23,868 nt of DNA from Candidatus Dojkabacteria bacterium UBA2177. Lineage in GTDB: Bacteria; Patescibacteriota; Dojkabacteria; SC72. Both the position numbers and the translations under genes were made by a program. The notes under the pieces were generated by a model. It was not told the origin of the DNA. It was given only the letters and a program-made list of their open reading frames with translations, and made no database searches. Positions 1-6,650 of this stretch are shown here, in pieces. The first letter of the stretch is position 1, and every line of letters begins with the position of its first letter. Where the stretch lies: assembly GCA_002328805.1 (NCBI GenBank), contig DCVX01000036.1:1-23868 (forward strand). The letters run 5' to 3'.

Positions 1-181
1 TATAGAAGCTATTCTTAGTACTACCCTGCTTCTCTAAATAACCCTTTGAAACAAGGCCATCTAAAAGATTAAAAGCCTGTTGTCTAGATATATCAAGATC
101 CTTCGCAACATCAGAAGAAGTAATCTCTTTGTATTTCTTAATTAAATCTAAAACATCCTTTTCTCTGTTTGTAGGACGCAT
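1..181 (-). CDS. Winged-helix DNA-binding regulator (partial, runs off the left edge)
   Basis: Reading the minus strand leftward from an ATG at 181 gives an open frame that leaves the window at base 1. It begins MRPTNREKDVLDLIKKYKE and continues through a helix-turn-helix segment (SSDVAKDLDISRQQAFNLLD) followed by a wing-like stretch (GLVSKGYLEKQ). This is the usual layout of a MarR/ArsR-like winged helix: recognition helix around DISRQQAFNLL, then wing. The same frame stays open upstream to about 275 and reads plausibly (SLQSALAKIEEGLKNISFD), but I see no ATG, GTG or TTG there. The true start may therefore be non-canonical or the 5' end damaged. A perfect palindrome sits just upstream at 276-294 and could be its operator. 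What it controls is unknown; the product cannot be named further because the C-terminus is missing. Confidence 0.6.
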   Translation of the reverse strand, partial: MRPTNREKDVLDLIKKYKEITSSDVAKDLDISRQQAFNLLDGLVSKGYLEKQGSTKNSFY

Positions 182-263
182 ATCAAAAGATATATTCTTT
201 AAACCTTCTTCTATCTTTGCTAATGCTGATTGTAAAGAATACTTAACACCATCTGTAAAATAA

Positions 264-294
264 TTGTCAAGGTATTTGTCAATATAATTGACAA
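264..294. promoter_or_regulatory. Candidate operator: palindrome TTGTCAAT-ATA-ATTGACAA plus a third half-site
   Basis: Positions 276-294 form a perfect 8-bp inverted repeat with a 3-base spacer. A further direct copy of TTGTCAA lies at 264-270, 12 bases from the first half-site. On the minus strand the same bases give TTGACA boxes that could serve as a -35 element. Its place directly upstream of a winged-helix gene suggests an autoregulatory operator. The palindrome is seen; the role is inferred. Confidence 0.4.
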
Positions 295-394
295 ATAGTA
301 ATAAAATACAATGTTAATGTAAGAATAAGAAGAACTCCTGAGATACATACAACGGAAGGTGTTATATCTAGTAAAGCTGACCGAGTGCTTATAG

Positions 395-411
395 TATAAT
401 ATACCTAAATG
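395..411 (+). promoter_or_regulatory. Promoter -10 box for the methylase gene, leaderless start
   Basis: TATAAT at 395-400 is followed by only 8 bases before the ATG at 409. Transcription would begin within a few bases of the start codon, so the mRNA would have essentially no leader, and no Shine-Dalgarno sequence is present. I see no good -35 box. The spacing matches other genes in this window. Confidence 0.55.
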
Positions 412-1173
412 ACAGATACAACTTACAAGCTACATATTTTAGATGGTACATTGGAATATGTTCTTAAAGAACTATTAGAAAAATATCCTCAAGCAGTTAT
501 ATTAAGTACAGAAAAGGAGGAGATTGAGTTTGAAATAAACATAGATGGAAATATTGAAATATTTAGGAATTTGTATTCACCTTTACATATAGAAGATTGT
601 AATGGAAGAATATTAAAGCTCTCAAAAAGAGAATGGAGAAAGGGGTTTGTTCCTGCGGGCATAAATCCTTCATTAGCATATATACTTTGTATGATAGCAG
701 AGTTAAAAGAAGAAGATATTGTATTAGACCCGTTTTGTGGTTCTAGTGTAATACCAATTACAGCTTTAAAATATTTTAATGTAAAGAGAGTAATATGTTC
801 AGATATTAGTGAAAAGGCTATATCTGCCAGTAAGGAAAATTTTAAAGTAGCAGGAATAGAGGAGAGTAAGTACAAACTGTTTAGAAGTGATATTAAAAGC
901 ATTAAGTTATCTAAAAGGAATATAGACAAGATTGTTACTAATTTACCGTATGGTATTAGAGTAGGAGATCATAGTGGTAATATTGAGATATATAAATCAT
1001 TAGAATTATTGGCTAAGAAATTACTTAGGAAGAGGGGATTAATAGTATTATTAACTCAGGAGAAAAAACTAATTAGGGAAGTATTTAGAAAGGAAGAATG
1101 GAACATAAAGAGTTTGGCGAGAGTTAATGAAGGAGGATTATTACCAGAGGTTTTTGTTATTAAAAAGAGGTAA
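409..1173 (+). CDS. SAM-dependent RNA/DNA methylase, RlmL/Trm11/Trm14-like
   Basis: A 254-aa protein with the class I methyltransferase signatures of the UPF0020/N2-guanine methylase group. These are the SAM-binding motif DPFCGSS at residues 107-113, an acidic residue after the next strand (D132 in CSDIS), and the catalytic motif TNLPYG at 177-182, equivalent to (N/D)PPY. These enzymes methylate exocyclic or ring amines of guanine or adenine in rRNA or tRNA. The N-terminal 75 residues are much shorter than the THUMP domain usually found in Trm11/Trm14, so RNA recognition may be reduced or different. A tRNA or rRNA substrate is likely but not shown. It heads a tight operon: a 32-codon ORF follows after 3 bases, and the next gene overlaps that ORF's stop. 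Expression is probably from the leaderless -10 box at 395-400. Confidence 0.8.
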   Translation: MTDTTYKLHILDGTLEYVLKELLEKYPQAVILSTEKEEIEFEINIDGNIEIFRNLYSPLHIEDCNGRILKLSKREWRKGFVPAGINPSLAYILCMIAELKEEDIVLDPFCGSSVIPITALKYFNVKRVICSDISEKAISASKENFKVAGIEESKYKLFRSDIKSIKLSKRNIDKIVTNLPYGIRVGDHSGNIEIYKSLELLAKKLLRKRGLIVLLTQEKKLIREVFRKEEWNIKSLARVNEGGLLPEVFVIKKR

Positions 1174-1176
1174 GAC

Positions 1177-1275
1177 ATGATATATAAAACAGTAGTTGTA
1201 GATGTAAAGTTATATTCAGACTGGGAAGTACGTAAGAAAATTTTAGATATAGTTAATTCTAAGATCGTAGAGTAA
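1177..1275 (+). CDS. Small protein, 32 aa, unknown function
   Basis: A short ORF beginning MIYKTVVVDVKLYSDWEVRK, three bases after the methylase stop. Its TAA at 1273-1275 overlaps the ATG of the next gene (TAATG), the layout expected for translational coupling. The peptide alternates hydrophobic beta-like residues with a charged helix-like tail and has no signal or membrane segment. It is too short for family assignment. Its position inside the operon and the stop-start overlap are the main support that it is real; a leader peptide or chance ORF is possible. Confidence 0.4.
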   Translation: MIYKTVVVDVKLYSDWEVRKKILDIVNSKIVE

Positions 1276-1607
1276 TGAACGATATCCAACATAAAGAGCA
1301 ATTCAAGGGTGATTGGCATAAGAAACCGTTCTTAGAACAGATGGCTAATATTGGTAGTGAGGTGTATAGAGCTATTAGTTGGAGGGATAAGGGTAATGAA
1401 GAGTATGCTCAAATGGCTTTTATTAGATCTTTGGAGTTATTTGATTTATCAAAAGATTCTAAATTAACATATCCTCAATACAAGGAATTACTTAGGATGA
1501 GAGAGATATGGGTAGATTATTTTAAGTATGATAATCAGTATAATTCTACACAGGAGGGTATAAATAGATACTTTATGTATACAACCATAGCTTCCAAAGC
1601 ATCTTAA
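1275..1607 (+). CDS. Conserved-looking hypothetical protein, 110 aa
   Basis: A 110-aa soluble protein, predicted mostly helical by eye, beginning MNDIQHKEQFKGDWHKKPFL. The central part (SEVYRAISWRDKGNEEYAQMAFIRSLELFDLS) reads like paired amphipathic helices, and a YDNQYNSTQEGINRYF segment follows. The arrangement is reminiscent of small all-helical HEPN-like or TPR-like proteins, but I see no diagnostic RX4-6H or other catalytic motif, so no function is claimed. Its start overlaps the stop of the 32-aa ORF by one base, so it is probably translated from the methylase mRNA. It is followed by the truncated intergenic repeat copy at 1626-1699. Confidence 0.6.
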   Translation: MNDIQHKEQFKGDWHKKPFLEQMANIGSEVYRAISWRDKGNEEYAQMAFIRSLELFDLSKDSKLTYPQYKELLRMREIWVDYFKYDNQYNSTQEGINRYFMYTTIASKAS

Positions 1608-1625
1608 GAATCTCCTAGGAAATAA

Positions 1626-1699
1626 TTAGAACAAGTTGAAAATGGCGGGACATACACGTCTGGAACCTAAAATGAGAAAAATAAGACAGTATAAAAAGG
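1626..1699 (+). repeat. Intergenic repeat, truncated copy 1 (right end only)
   Basis: Bases 1626-1699 match the last third of the two full copies at 2850-3073 and 3719-3942. Shared blocks include TGGCGGGA, the stretch CACGTCTGGAACCTAAAA, and AATAAGACAGTATAAAAAG. The left two thirds (terminator hairpin and second stem) are missing. The unit ends 33 bases before the ATG of the transglutaminase-like gene. Confidence 0.75.
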
Positions 1700-1717
1700 G
1701 AGGAAATGTCTCTTTTC

Positions 1718-1735
1718 TGATATAATTTACATATG
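1718..1735 (+). promoter_or_regulatory. Extended -10 promoter for the transglutaminase-like gene, leaderless start
   Basis: TATAAT at 1721-1726, preceded by TGA (an extended -10 TGN pattern), lies 6 bases before the ATG at 1733. A transcript would start at or next to the ATG. No Shine-Dalgarno motif is present and the -35 region is poor. Confidence 0.6.
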
Positions 1736-2305
1736 GATCAAATACTAGGTTCTGAAGTTGAAAATAACGAGGTAAATAAATTCTTATCTCCCAGTCCACA
1801 AACTTTAATAACACCTGAAATCGAAGAAATTGCTTCAGAAATAAATGGAACATTTATTGAAAAAGTACAAAAGATATTAGATATGGGACCATCTCTAGTA
1901 GGTTACAAAGAATTTGATGAAAAAGTATTTAGAAAAAGAACAGGTGTTCAGATTCTTAAAGATGGATATATTACAGGTTGTACAGACGCAGCAATATTAT
2001 TTATTACATTAACTAGAGCTAGTGGTATTCCTACTAAGTATGTAGAGACAATAGACAAGGAGTGGTTAAATAATGGAGGAAATAATTATAAGGGTCATAT
2101 ATATACCCAAGTATATGATGAATCGAATGATAAATGGATATGGGTAGATCCAATGGGACAAAAGGTTATTGATTCCTTACCAGAGGGAAGCGTAATATAC
2201 AAAGAGGGGTTAGATTCATGGGACATCGGTATTAAGGATTTTGATTCTCAACGACATGAGTTTGAAAAGTTTAGAGAACAATGGCTTTCACGAAATAACG
2301 AATAA
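1733..2305 (+). CDS. Transglutaminase-like (papain-fold) protein
   Basis: A 190-aa protein with the catalytic triad order of bacterial transglutaminase-core proteins: Cys83 in GCTDAA at the start of a helix, His122 in YKGHIYTQVY, and Asp139 in WIWVDPM. The spacing and the WVDP context fit the family, whose members act as cysteine proteases, amidases or acyltransferases on proteins or peptides. No signal peptide or membrane segment is visible, so it appears cytoplasmic. The first 70 residues are acidic and not recognised. It sits alone behind its own leaderless promoter and is followed after 18 bases by the broken Nudix gene. The gene lies among short unrelated genes separated by repeats, which suggests an accessory, possibly mobile, location. 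Substrate unknown. Confidence 0.75.
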   Translation: MDQILGSEVENNEVNKFLSPSPQTLITPEIEEIASEINGTFIEKVQKILDMGPSLVGYKEFDEKVFRKRTGVQILKDGYITGCTDAAILFITLTRASGIPTKYVETIDKEWLNNGGNNYKGHIYTQVYDESNDKWIWVDPMGQKVIDSLPEGSVIYKEGLDSWDIGIKDFDSQRHEFEKFREQWLSRNNE

Positions 2306-2323
2306 TTTATTAATATTTTAAGG

Positions 2324-2849
2324 ATGGAAGAGAAAAATAAAGTTTTACCAAAGAGTATAAGAATAGGAGACACTTCATCTTTAGAAAAACAAAGAAGAGT
2401 TAATACCTCTGCTGGATGTTATCTAGTACGCAAGGCCGACAATAACAATATTGAACTGTTAGTAATAAAAAAAGGTTTGGCCAGATGGTAATACTAGGTA
2501 TGTATTACCTAAAGGACATAAAGAAGGAGAAGAGACTTTAGAACAAGCTGCTCTTAGAGAGGTTATGGAAGAGTCTGGTTATACGGATATAACATTATTA
2601 AGATATCTTGGTTCAAGTACATATGAGATAGATTGGAGTGAGATACAAATGAAAACAGATCACTATTATTTGGCTTTGTTAAATAGTGAAATAGAGAAAG
2701 GGAAACAAGAGGAAACTTACGAAGATGGTGTTGAGCTTGAGAACGAGTGGATAGAATTAGATAAGGCATTAGAACTGCTCACATTTGAAAATAATCCTGA
2801 AATACACGAGTTGGTAAAACAATATGTTAAGGAGGATGTGTTGAAGTAG
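2324..2849 (+). pseudogene. Nudix hydrolase interrupted by a frameshift at a poly-A run
   Basis: The frame from the ATG at 2324 runs to a TAA just after the 7-A run at 2467-2473. The rest of the protein continues in another frame, readable as KVWPDGNTRYVLPKGHKEGE, through the TAG at 2847-2849. Joined, the product has a complete Nudix box GX5EX7REUXEEXGU starting at the Gly of GHKEGEE and ending REVMEESGY. Nudix enzymes cleave nucleoside diphosphates linked to another moiety. One A fewer restores the frame. This could be a real pseudogene, a homopolymer sequencing error, or slippage on the A run during expression; I cannot choose from one sequence. The gene follows the transglutaminase-like gene by 18 bases with AAGG touching the ATG, and is followed directly by the full repeat copy carrying a terminator hairpin. 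Confidence 0.8.
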
Positions 2850-3073
2850 TGTAAGGATTCTACCTTCGAACCAAGAGGTCTTAAAAACATCTCTTTTTTA
2901 ACCCTTCTCGTCCACCAGGCCTTACTTCTGAACACTCCTACTTTTAAGGGTAAACAAAACAAGCCTTAAAAGGCTCTTTGAACATAGTGCACAGGTCTCA
3001 TTGGAACAACTCAAATGTGGGGGGACATGCACGTCTGGAACCTAAAAAGAGACAAATAAGACAGTATAAAAAA
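2850..3073 (+). repeat. Intergenic repeat, full copy 2 (224 bp)
   Basis: This 224-base unit aligns without gaps to 3719-3942 with about 30 mismatches by hand count. It starts right after the Nudix stop. It carries a 7-bp hairpin followed by a T tract (2873-2899), then a 9-bp perfect stem CTTTTAAGG/CCTTAAAAG (2941-2949 with 2964-2972). The right end has GAACC and a near-TGGCGG motif like those of a tRNA 3' half. Mismatches fall evenly over codon positions in every frame I tried, and frames contain stops, so it does not look protein-coding. Confidence 0.85.
2873..2899 (+). terminator. Rho-independent terminator inside repeat copy 2
   Basis: AAGAGGT at 2873-2879 pairs with ATCTCTT at 2889-2895 (7 bp, one G-T wobble) across a 9-base loop, and the T run continues to 2899. 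It lies 24 bases after the Nudix stop codon, in the right place to end that operon. These bases are identical in the other full repeat copy. Confidence 0.6.
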
Positions 3074-3087
3074 GAAAAAATACTTTG

Positions 3088-3101
3088 TATAATTAATAAT
3101 G
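3088..3101 (+). promoter_or_regulatory. -10 box for the 201-aa gene, leaderless start
   Basis: TATAAT at 3088-3093 lies 5 bases before the ATG at 3099. No ribosome-binding site is visible and no good -35 box is seen. The site lies just past the right end of repeat copy 2. Confidence 0.55.
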
Positions 3102-3704
3102 ATTAATCAAGAATATGTTTATCACTCCTCCAAAGTTAGAGGTTTAAAAGTATTAGAACCTAAACCAAGTACTCATAAAACACCCTGGGTGTATGCTACA
3201 AAAGATATTGCTTCAGCTGCAATGTTTTTGGGAGACAATTTTGATTTTATATGTCAAACAGGCTTCTTAAAAGGAAAACCATATATTTGGGAAAGATTTA
3301 AAGGAGCTTTTGATTTAGGATATAAGAATAAAAAGGGGGCAATATATTATTTAAAACCAGATACTTTTAAAGAAGGGATGACATCTTTTACCGGAGAGAT
3401 TGTATCAGAGGTTCCTGTAAAAGTTGAAAAGGAAATTTTTATAAATGATGTACAAGGGTTCTTACTTAATCTAGAGAAAGAGGGCAAACTTAAAATTTTT
3501 ATATTTCCTAATACTCCAGATGGTAGACCAAGTAACAAGGAAGATATAGTTGCAAGAGGAATTGTTTGGACTATAGATTTTGGAGAAGATACTTTGGATA
3601 GGGTTAAAGAGTATCATCCTGATGTATTAGACAGGGTTATTAAGGGTTTGCAAGAAAGAGATTATGAATTTAAGAATAAGAAATGGCTTAAGTATAATAA
3701 GTAA
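3099..3704 (+). CDS. Hypothetical protein, 201 aa, possibly ADP-ribosyltransferase-like fold
   Basis: A soluble 201-aa protein. Its N-terminus reads VYHSSKVRGLKVLEPKPSTH, then VYATKDIASAAMFLG. That order (Tyr-His-Ser/Gly, 'LEP', then 'v-y/f-A-T-x-d-x-x-x-A') resembles the start of small ADP-ribosyltransferase/RNA 2'-phosphotransferase-like folds, where His and Tyr bind NAD or the phosphate. I cannot identify a catalytic Glu with confidence, so the fold assignment is a suggestion only. The middle (KGAIYYLKPDTFKE) and the basic tail (YEFKNKKWLKYNK) give no further clue. It stands alone between two copies of the 224-bp repeat, with its own leaderless -10 box and a terminator hairpin behind it. 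Confidence 0.55.
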   Translation: MINQEYVYHSSKVRGLKVLEPKPSTHKTPWVYATKDIASAAMFLGDNFDFICQTGFLKGKPYIWERFKGAFDLGYKNKKGAIYYLKPDTFKEGMTSFTGEIVSEVPVKVEKEIFINDVQGFLLNLEKEGKLKIFIFPNTPDGRPSNKEDIVARGIVWTIDFGEDTLDRVKEYHPDVLDRVIKGLQERDYEFKNKKWLKYNK

Positions 3705-3718
3705 TTTTCTTTGTACCA

Positions 3719-3942
3719 CATAAACATTCTTACTTCGAACCAAGAGGTCTTAAAAACATCTCTTTTTTGATCCTTTTCATACACCAGACCTTACTTTTGA
3801 ACACTCCTATTTTTAATGCTAAACAAAGCAAGCTTTAAAAGACTCTTTAAACATGGTGCACAGGTCTAATTGGAACAACTCAAATATGGCGGGAGATACA
3901 CATCTTGAACCTAAAATGAGACAAATAAGAAAGTATAAAAAG
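3719..3942 (+). repeat. Intergenic repeat, full copy 3 (224 bp)
   Basis: Ungapped partner of 2850-3073 (offset exactly 869 bases, about 86% identical). The terminator hairpin is unchanged. The second stem has changed on both sides but can still form about ten pairs with one mismatch and a wobble (3810-3819 with 3832-3841). The right end contains TATGGCGGGA and GAACC, like the tRNA-Asp 3' end at 12934-12960 read on the plus strand. Confidence 0.85.
3742..3768 (+). terminator. Rho-independent terminator inside repeat copy 3
   Basis: Same hairpin as at 2873-2899: AAGAGGT, a 9-base loop, ATCTCTT and a T tract. It lies 38 bases after the stop of the 201-aa gene and would end its transcript. Confidence 0.6.
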
Positions 3943-3957
3943 GTGAGATAGAAATCT

Positions 3958-3985
3958 ACTATGTAAAAATGTGTTTTTACATAGT
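3958..3985. terminator. Perfect 12-bp hairpin, candidate terminator for the minus-strand operon
   Basis: ACTATGTAAAAA at 3958-3969 pairs perfectly with TTTTTACATAGT at 3974-3985 around a 4-base loop. The stop codon of the minus-strand 236-aa gene (3977-3979) lies inside the right arm. The stem is AT-rich and ends in short T/A tracts on both sides, so it could work in both directions. Confidence 0.5.
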
Positions 3986-4663
3986 TTTAAGCCAGGAAGC
4001 TTCTATCAACTCCTCCAATATAGATTGATGTTTTTTATTAAGTAACTTATTCTTATTTTTGACATCCTTGAATCCTTTGAGATATATTCCTTGGCTAGCG
4101 AATAATTTCCGTATTTTAGCGATATTAATGTCGTGAAGAACTATTTCTTTTTCGAATTCAGTTAACGATCCTGTCAAAAAGAGTTTTTTCTTAATGCTTA
4201 TTTCTTTATTTAAAAAATCTTCTAGAATAATCAACCCATTTTTTTCTATTGTTCTTTTATCTCCTTTCAAGTTATGATCCCCTGTGATTAATTGCGAGGA
4301 AAGGACATTTGACCAGAATCCTTCTATTAACCAAGGACCAATGGACCAAGTCGTTGATCTGTTCTGATAAAGGTATAGATCTTCTCCACGAATTCTTTTT
4401 CTATAAGAGGTGTAATCCAGGTAGGCTATCTCATAATTCTGTTGAAAAATTATTACATCTTCGCTAACTGTGTATTTTGTATTAATATGATGAGCAATTG
4501 GTTCTAAATGTTTTATGAACTTTGAAAAAGGGAGAGTTGAAACAAAAAGAAGATTCGAGTGGGTAGTTTTAGGCTTGATATCAAGAACAAATGTTTTTGT
4601 TGGTAGTTCGTTTAGTAGCTCTTCTTTAATTTTGTAGATGATGTTATTTCTTTGCGAGTTCAT
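3977..4663 (-). CDS. Unknown protein, about 228 aa, third gene of the radical SAM operon
   Basis: I prefer the ATG at 4663 (MNSQRNNIIYKIKEELLNEL), which overlaps the end of the radical SAM gene by 20 bases. An in-frame ATG at 4687 would add eight residues. I do not recognise the family. Visible features are a basic helical N-terminus, an aromatic-rich middle (YEIAYLDYTSYRKRIRGED, then STTWSIGPWLIEGFW), and a Lys-rich C-terminus (FKDVKNKNKLLNKKHQS). There is no cysteine cluster, P-loop, signal peptide or membrane segment. The 20-base overlap equals the overlap between the two upstream genes, so the three are surely co-translated, and a role in the same pathway as the radical SAM enzyme and reductase is likely. 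A substrate- or RNA-binding partner is one guess. Confidence 0.7.
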   Translation of the reverse strand: MNSQRNNIIYKIKEELLNELPTKTFVLDIKPKTTHSNLLFVSTLPFSKFIKHLEPIAHHINTKYTVSEDVIIFQQNYEIAYLDYTSYRKRIRGEDLYLYQNRSTTWSIGPWLIEGFWSNVLSSQLITGDHNLKGDKRTIEKNGLIILEDFLNKEISIKKKLFLTGSLTEFEKEIVLHDINIAKIRKLFASQGIYLKGFKDVKNKNKLLNKKHQSILEELIEASWLKTM

Positions 4664-5858
4664 GGTATATCTTCTGTTTAATTGCAAATGTGAGAGTATC
4701 TAGAGAAGGCTCTGTTATTAAATCGCCATTTTTATATATTTTCTTAATTGTTATTTCCTCTAAGCCCAATTTGTCTATTCGTGATTGCAACTCTGTTTTT
4801 GAGGGGAGTTTATACTTGGCACATATCGCTCGTTGTTCTGCTGGGCATAGAGAAGAGTCACACTCTTCAGGATTTCTTAGCTCTGCAAGGTTTATACATG
4901 GAATCCCAAGTAGGTAACTTAAGGAACAGGAAGATTTAAAGAAAAGAGGCTTGTCCTCTCCAAAAAAATCTTTATGTAATTCTAGTATAAGGTTTTTTGT
5001 TTTTTCGGGCAGAAATTTTGTATTGTCGTTTTTCGGTATTGGAGGAAGTTTGATACCTTTTATTTCTTCCATTGCATACTCTATTCCTTCTGTCCATCTC
5101 AGACCACCAGGGACTACCATGTCGATGAAGTCTTTGTATTTAGAAGCATACTCAAAAGTTTCTCTTAAGTGCTTTTCATCTGTGCTCCATGTTTTTGCCA
5201 GAGGACGTAAGTACCATGAGGTGTGTGCGTTCGCATTTTTAATAAGTTCTATATTTTTGAAGCGATTGTTCCTCATCGGTTCTATTTCTGCTGGGTTATT
5301 AGCCCAGCAAATAGATATCAGTACTTTGTTTCCATTTCTCGTAATTGATTGCAGTCTATCTTGATAGTTCTGTGGAAAGTGTGACTTTGTAACAATCCAA
5401 ATAGGATTTTTTAGTTTTTGGGAAACTAAATATTCCATAATATCGAATGTTGAATCTATCGCATATTGAGAAAAAGGTTCAGTGCTTGCTGTACCAATAC
5501 TTATAATTGTTTCATCTTTTTTAAAGAAGGGATGCTTGATTACGGCGTCCATGATATCTTCTACAGAGAATTGGCTTCTAGGTGTTGGTGTTCTACCCAT
5601 GCAAGATTTTCCTTCCTCCCAGTCTTGGCTGGAACCTTGGACGTGACAATAAGCACATTGCCAGGGACAACCTTTCCAATAATCAATACTGATTGTACTA
5701 TTTGATATGCTTGCACAGCAGAGTGGATTGTTTAGATCTGTTGAAAGGACACCATAGGTAAACTTTCGAATATTAAAGGTGCGAACATCTTTTTTAGAGT
5801 GTATTCTAAAAAAAGGTTCTTGGTTAATATCATTGATTTTAGGGTTTCGAAACTTCAT
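4644..5858 (-). CDS. Radical SAM enzyme, SplB/COG1533-like, with extra C-terminal cysteine cluster
   Basis: A 404-aa protein. The radical SAM 4Fe-4S motif CX3CX2C is at Cys64, Cys68 and Cys71 (KGCPWQCAYCHV). Downstream, GTASTEPF at 122-129 fits the 'TEPyqp' motif of the SplB-like (COG1533) branch, whose known members include spore photoproduct lyase. The C-terminal part has five more cysteines (311, 321, 333, 338, 346) in about 36 residues, suggesting an auxiliary iron-sulfur cluster that SplB itself lacks. Such clusters occur in radical SAM enzymes that modify peptides or small molecules. It overlaps its upstream reductase neighbour by 20 bases and its downstream neighbour by 20 bases. The reaction cannot be read from sequence. 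DNA repair is possible, but the neighbours (reductase, tRNA-like gene, synthetase paralogs) fit biosynthesis or RNA modification better. Confidence 0.85.
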   Translation of the reverse strand: MKFRNPKINDINQEPFFRIHSKKDVRTFNIRKFTYGVLSTDLNNPLCCASISNSTISIDYWKGCPWQCAYCHVQGSSQDWEEGKSCMGRTPTPRSQFSVEDIMDAVIKHPFFKKDETIISIGTASTEPFSQYAIDSTFDIMEYLVSQKLKNPIWIVTKSHFPQNYQDRLQSITRNGNKVLISICWANNPAEIEPMRNNRFKNIELIKNANAHTSWYLRPLAKTWSTDEKHLRETFEYASKYKDFIDMVVPGGLRWTEGIEYAMEEIKGIKLPPIPKNDNTKFLPEKTKNLILELHKDFFGEDKPLFFKSSCSLSYLLGIPCINLAELRNPEECDSSLCPAEQRAICAKYKLPSKTELQSRIDKLGLEEITIKKIYKNGDLITEPSLDTLTFAIKQKIYHELAKK

Positions 5859-6573
5859 GGGACTTGATTAAATTTAAATTATCTTTTATATGTTTTTTGT
5901 TTGTAGAACCAATAGTTAGGGACAAACCGTTTTGTATGCAGAAATCAATTTGCTTATTTAATAAAACAGGAATCTCTGTGTCTTTGAGGTCTGCGTCTCT
6001 TAGAGAGCTTCTTATAACTATCTCGGATAACTTTGGTTTTAAGAGTCTCAATACTTTAGTAATATAAATATTTTGTTTGTTGTGTGGACATTCTATGATG
6101 TCGATATGTTGTAGTAGTTGTGATTCATGTAAGCTTCCTTCGTAATTGTTTGGTAAAGATATGCCTATTTTGTTAGCGATATCAAGATCTTTTAAGAATT
6201 TAAGAAGAGATATGGTATCTTCTAAATTAATATTTTCCCATGCGTATGTCCAATTGTGTAAAAGTACTGCATGTACTTTTTCTGCTCTTAATCTCCTTAG
6301 GGAAGTTTTGATTTGTTGTAAAACATAATCCAAGGGATATAGTTCCAAAATATCTTTACTATCTGTCAAATCTGGCTTTTCTATTGCAGGGATCTTGGTT
6401 ATTATTTGCGGATTGGAGATCTGTAAGTTGCCAAGAGCTTTCTCCACCTCTCCTTTGCCATAAACAGCGGCTGTGTCGTACGAGTTTATACCTAGTTGTA
6501 GAGAGAAAGAGAGAATATCATGTATCTCTTTTCTTGATAAACTGCCGATGTCCCATGTACCTAAGTAAAACAT
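5839..6573 (-). CDS. Aldo/keto reductase, compact form
   Basis: A 244-aa protein with the aldo/keto reductase tetrad in order: Asp33 and Tyr38 in SYDTAAVYG, Lys60 in IITKIP, and His106 in VLLHNW. The end keeps the usual LTIGSTNKKHIKDNL nucleotide-binding region, so the barrel is complete though shorter than the typical 280-330 residues. The family reduces carbonyls with NADPH. It is the first gene of a minus-strand operon with the radical SAM enzyme (20-base overlap) and the 236-aa protein. It diverges from the tRNA-like gene, with 77 bases between the two starts. A TATACT box at 6583-6588 (minus strand) lies 9 bases before the ATG, giving an almost leaderless mRNA. Substrate unknown; a product or precursor of the radical SAM step is a reasonable guess. 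Confidence 0.85.
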   Translation of the reverse strand: MFYLGTWDIGSLSRKEIHDILSFSLQLGINSYDTAAVYGKGEVEKALGNLQISNPQIITKIPAIEKPDLTDSKDILELYPLDYVLQQIKTSLRRLRAEKVHAVLLHNWTYAWENINLEDTISLLKFLKDLDIANKIGISLPNNYEGSLHESQLLQHIDIIECPHNKQNIYITKVLRLLKPKLSEIVIRSSLRDADLKDTEIPVLLNKQIDFCIQNGLSLTIGSTNKKHIKDNLNLIKSHEVSKP

Positions 6574-6582
6574 ATGAGTAGG

Positions 6583-6588
6583 AGTATA
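6583..6588 (-). promoter_or_regulatory. -10 box for the aldo/keto reductase - radical SAM operon
   Basis: On the minus strand TATACT occupies 6588-6583, 9 bases before the ATG at 6573. The leader would be two or three bases. The -35 region is weak. Confidence 0.45.
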
Positions 6589-6604
6589 CCAAAAACATAG
6601 TTGT

Positions 6605-6633
6605 TTGAATATATCCTTTGAGTATGGTATGTT
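6605..6633 (+). promoter_or_regulatory. Candidate promoter for the tRNA-like gene and synthetase operon
   Basis: TTGAAT at 6605-6610 and TATGTT at 6628-6633 are separated by 17 bases. Transcription would start near 6640, about ten bases before the tRNA-like gene. It is divergent from the reductase promoter, so the two operons could be co-regulated from this 77-base space. Confidence 0.4.
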
Positions 6634-6650
6634 TATGAAATTTCTATTAG

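Noticed and set aside
2717..2962. Minus-strand ORF across repeat copy 2, reading like a protein end
   Set aside because: The matching frame in the other full copy contains stops, and substitutions between copies show no third-position bias; it is a shadow in a non-coding repeat.
2850..3942. Integron attC sites or CRISPR array
   Set aside because: The repeat is 224 bp, lacks GTTRRRY/RYYYAAC cores, its spacing is set by genes rather than short spacers, and no integrase or cas gene is present.
4951..5364. 137-aa plus-strand ORF opposite the radical SAM gene
   Set aside because: It is fully antisense to a well-supported radical SAM protein, has no promoter or ribosome-binding site, and its composition is that of a reverse-strand shadow.
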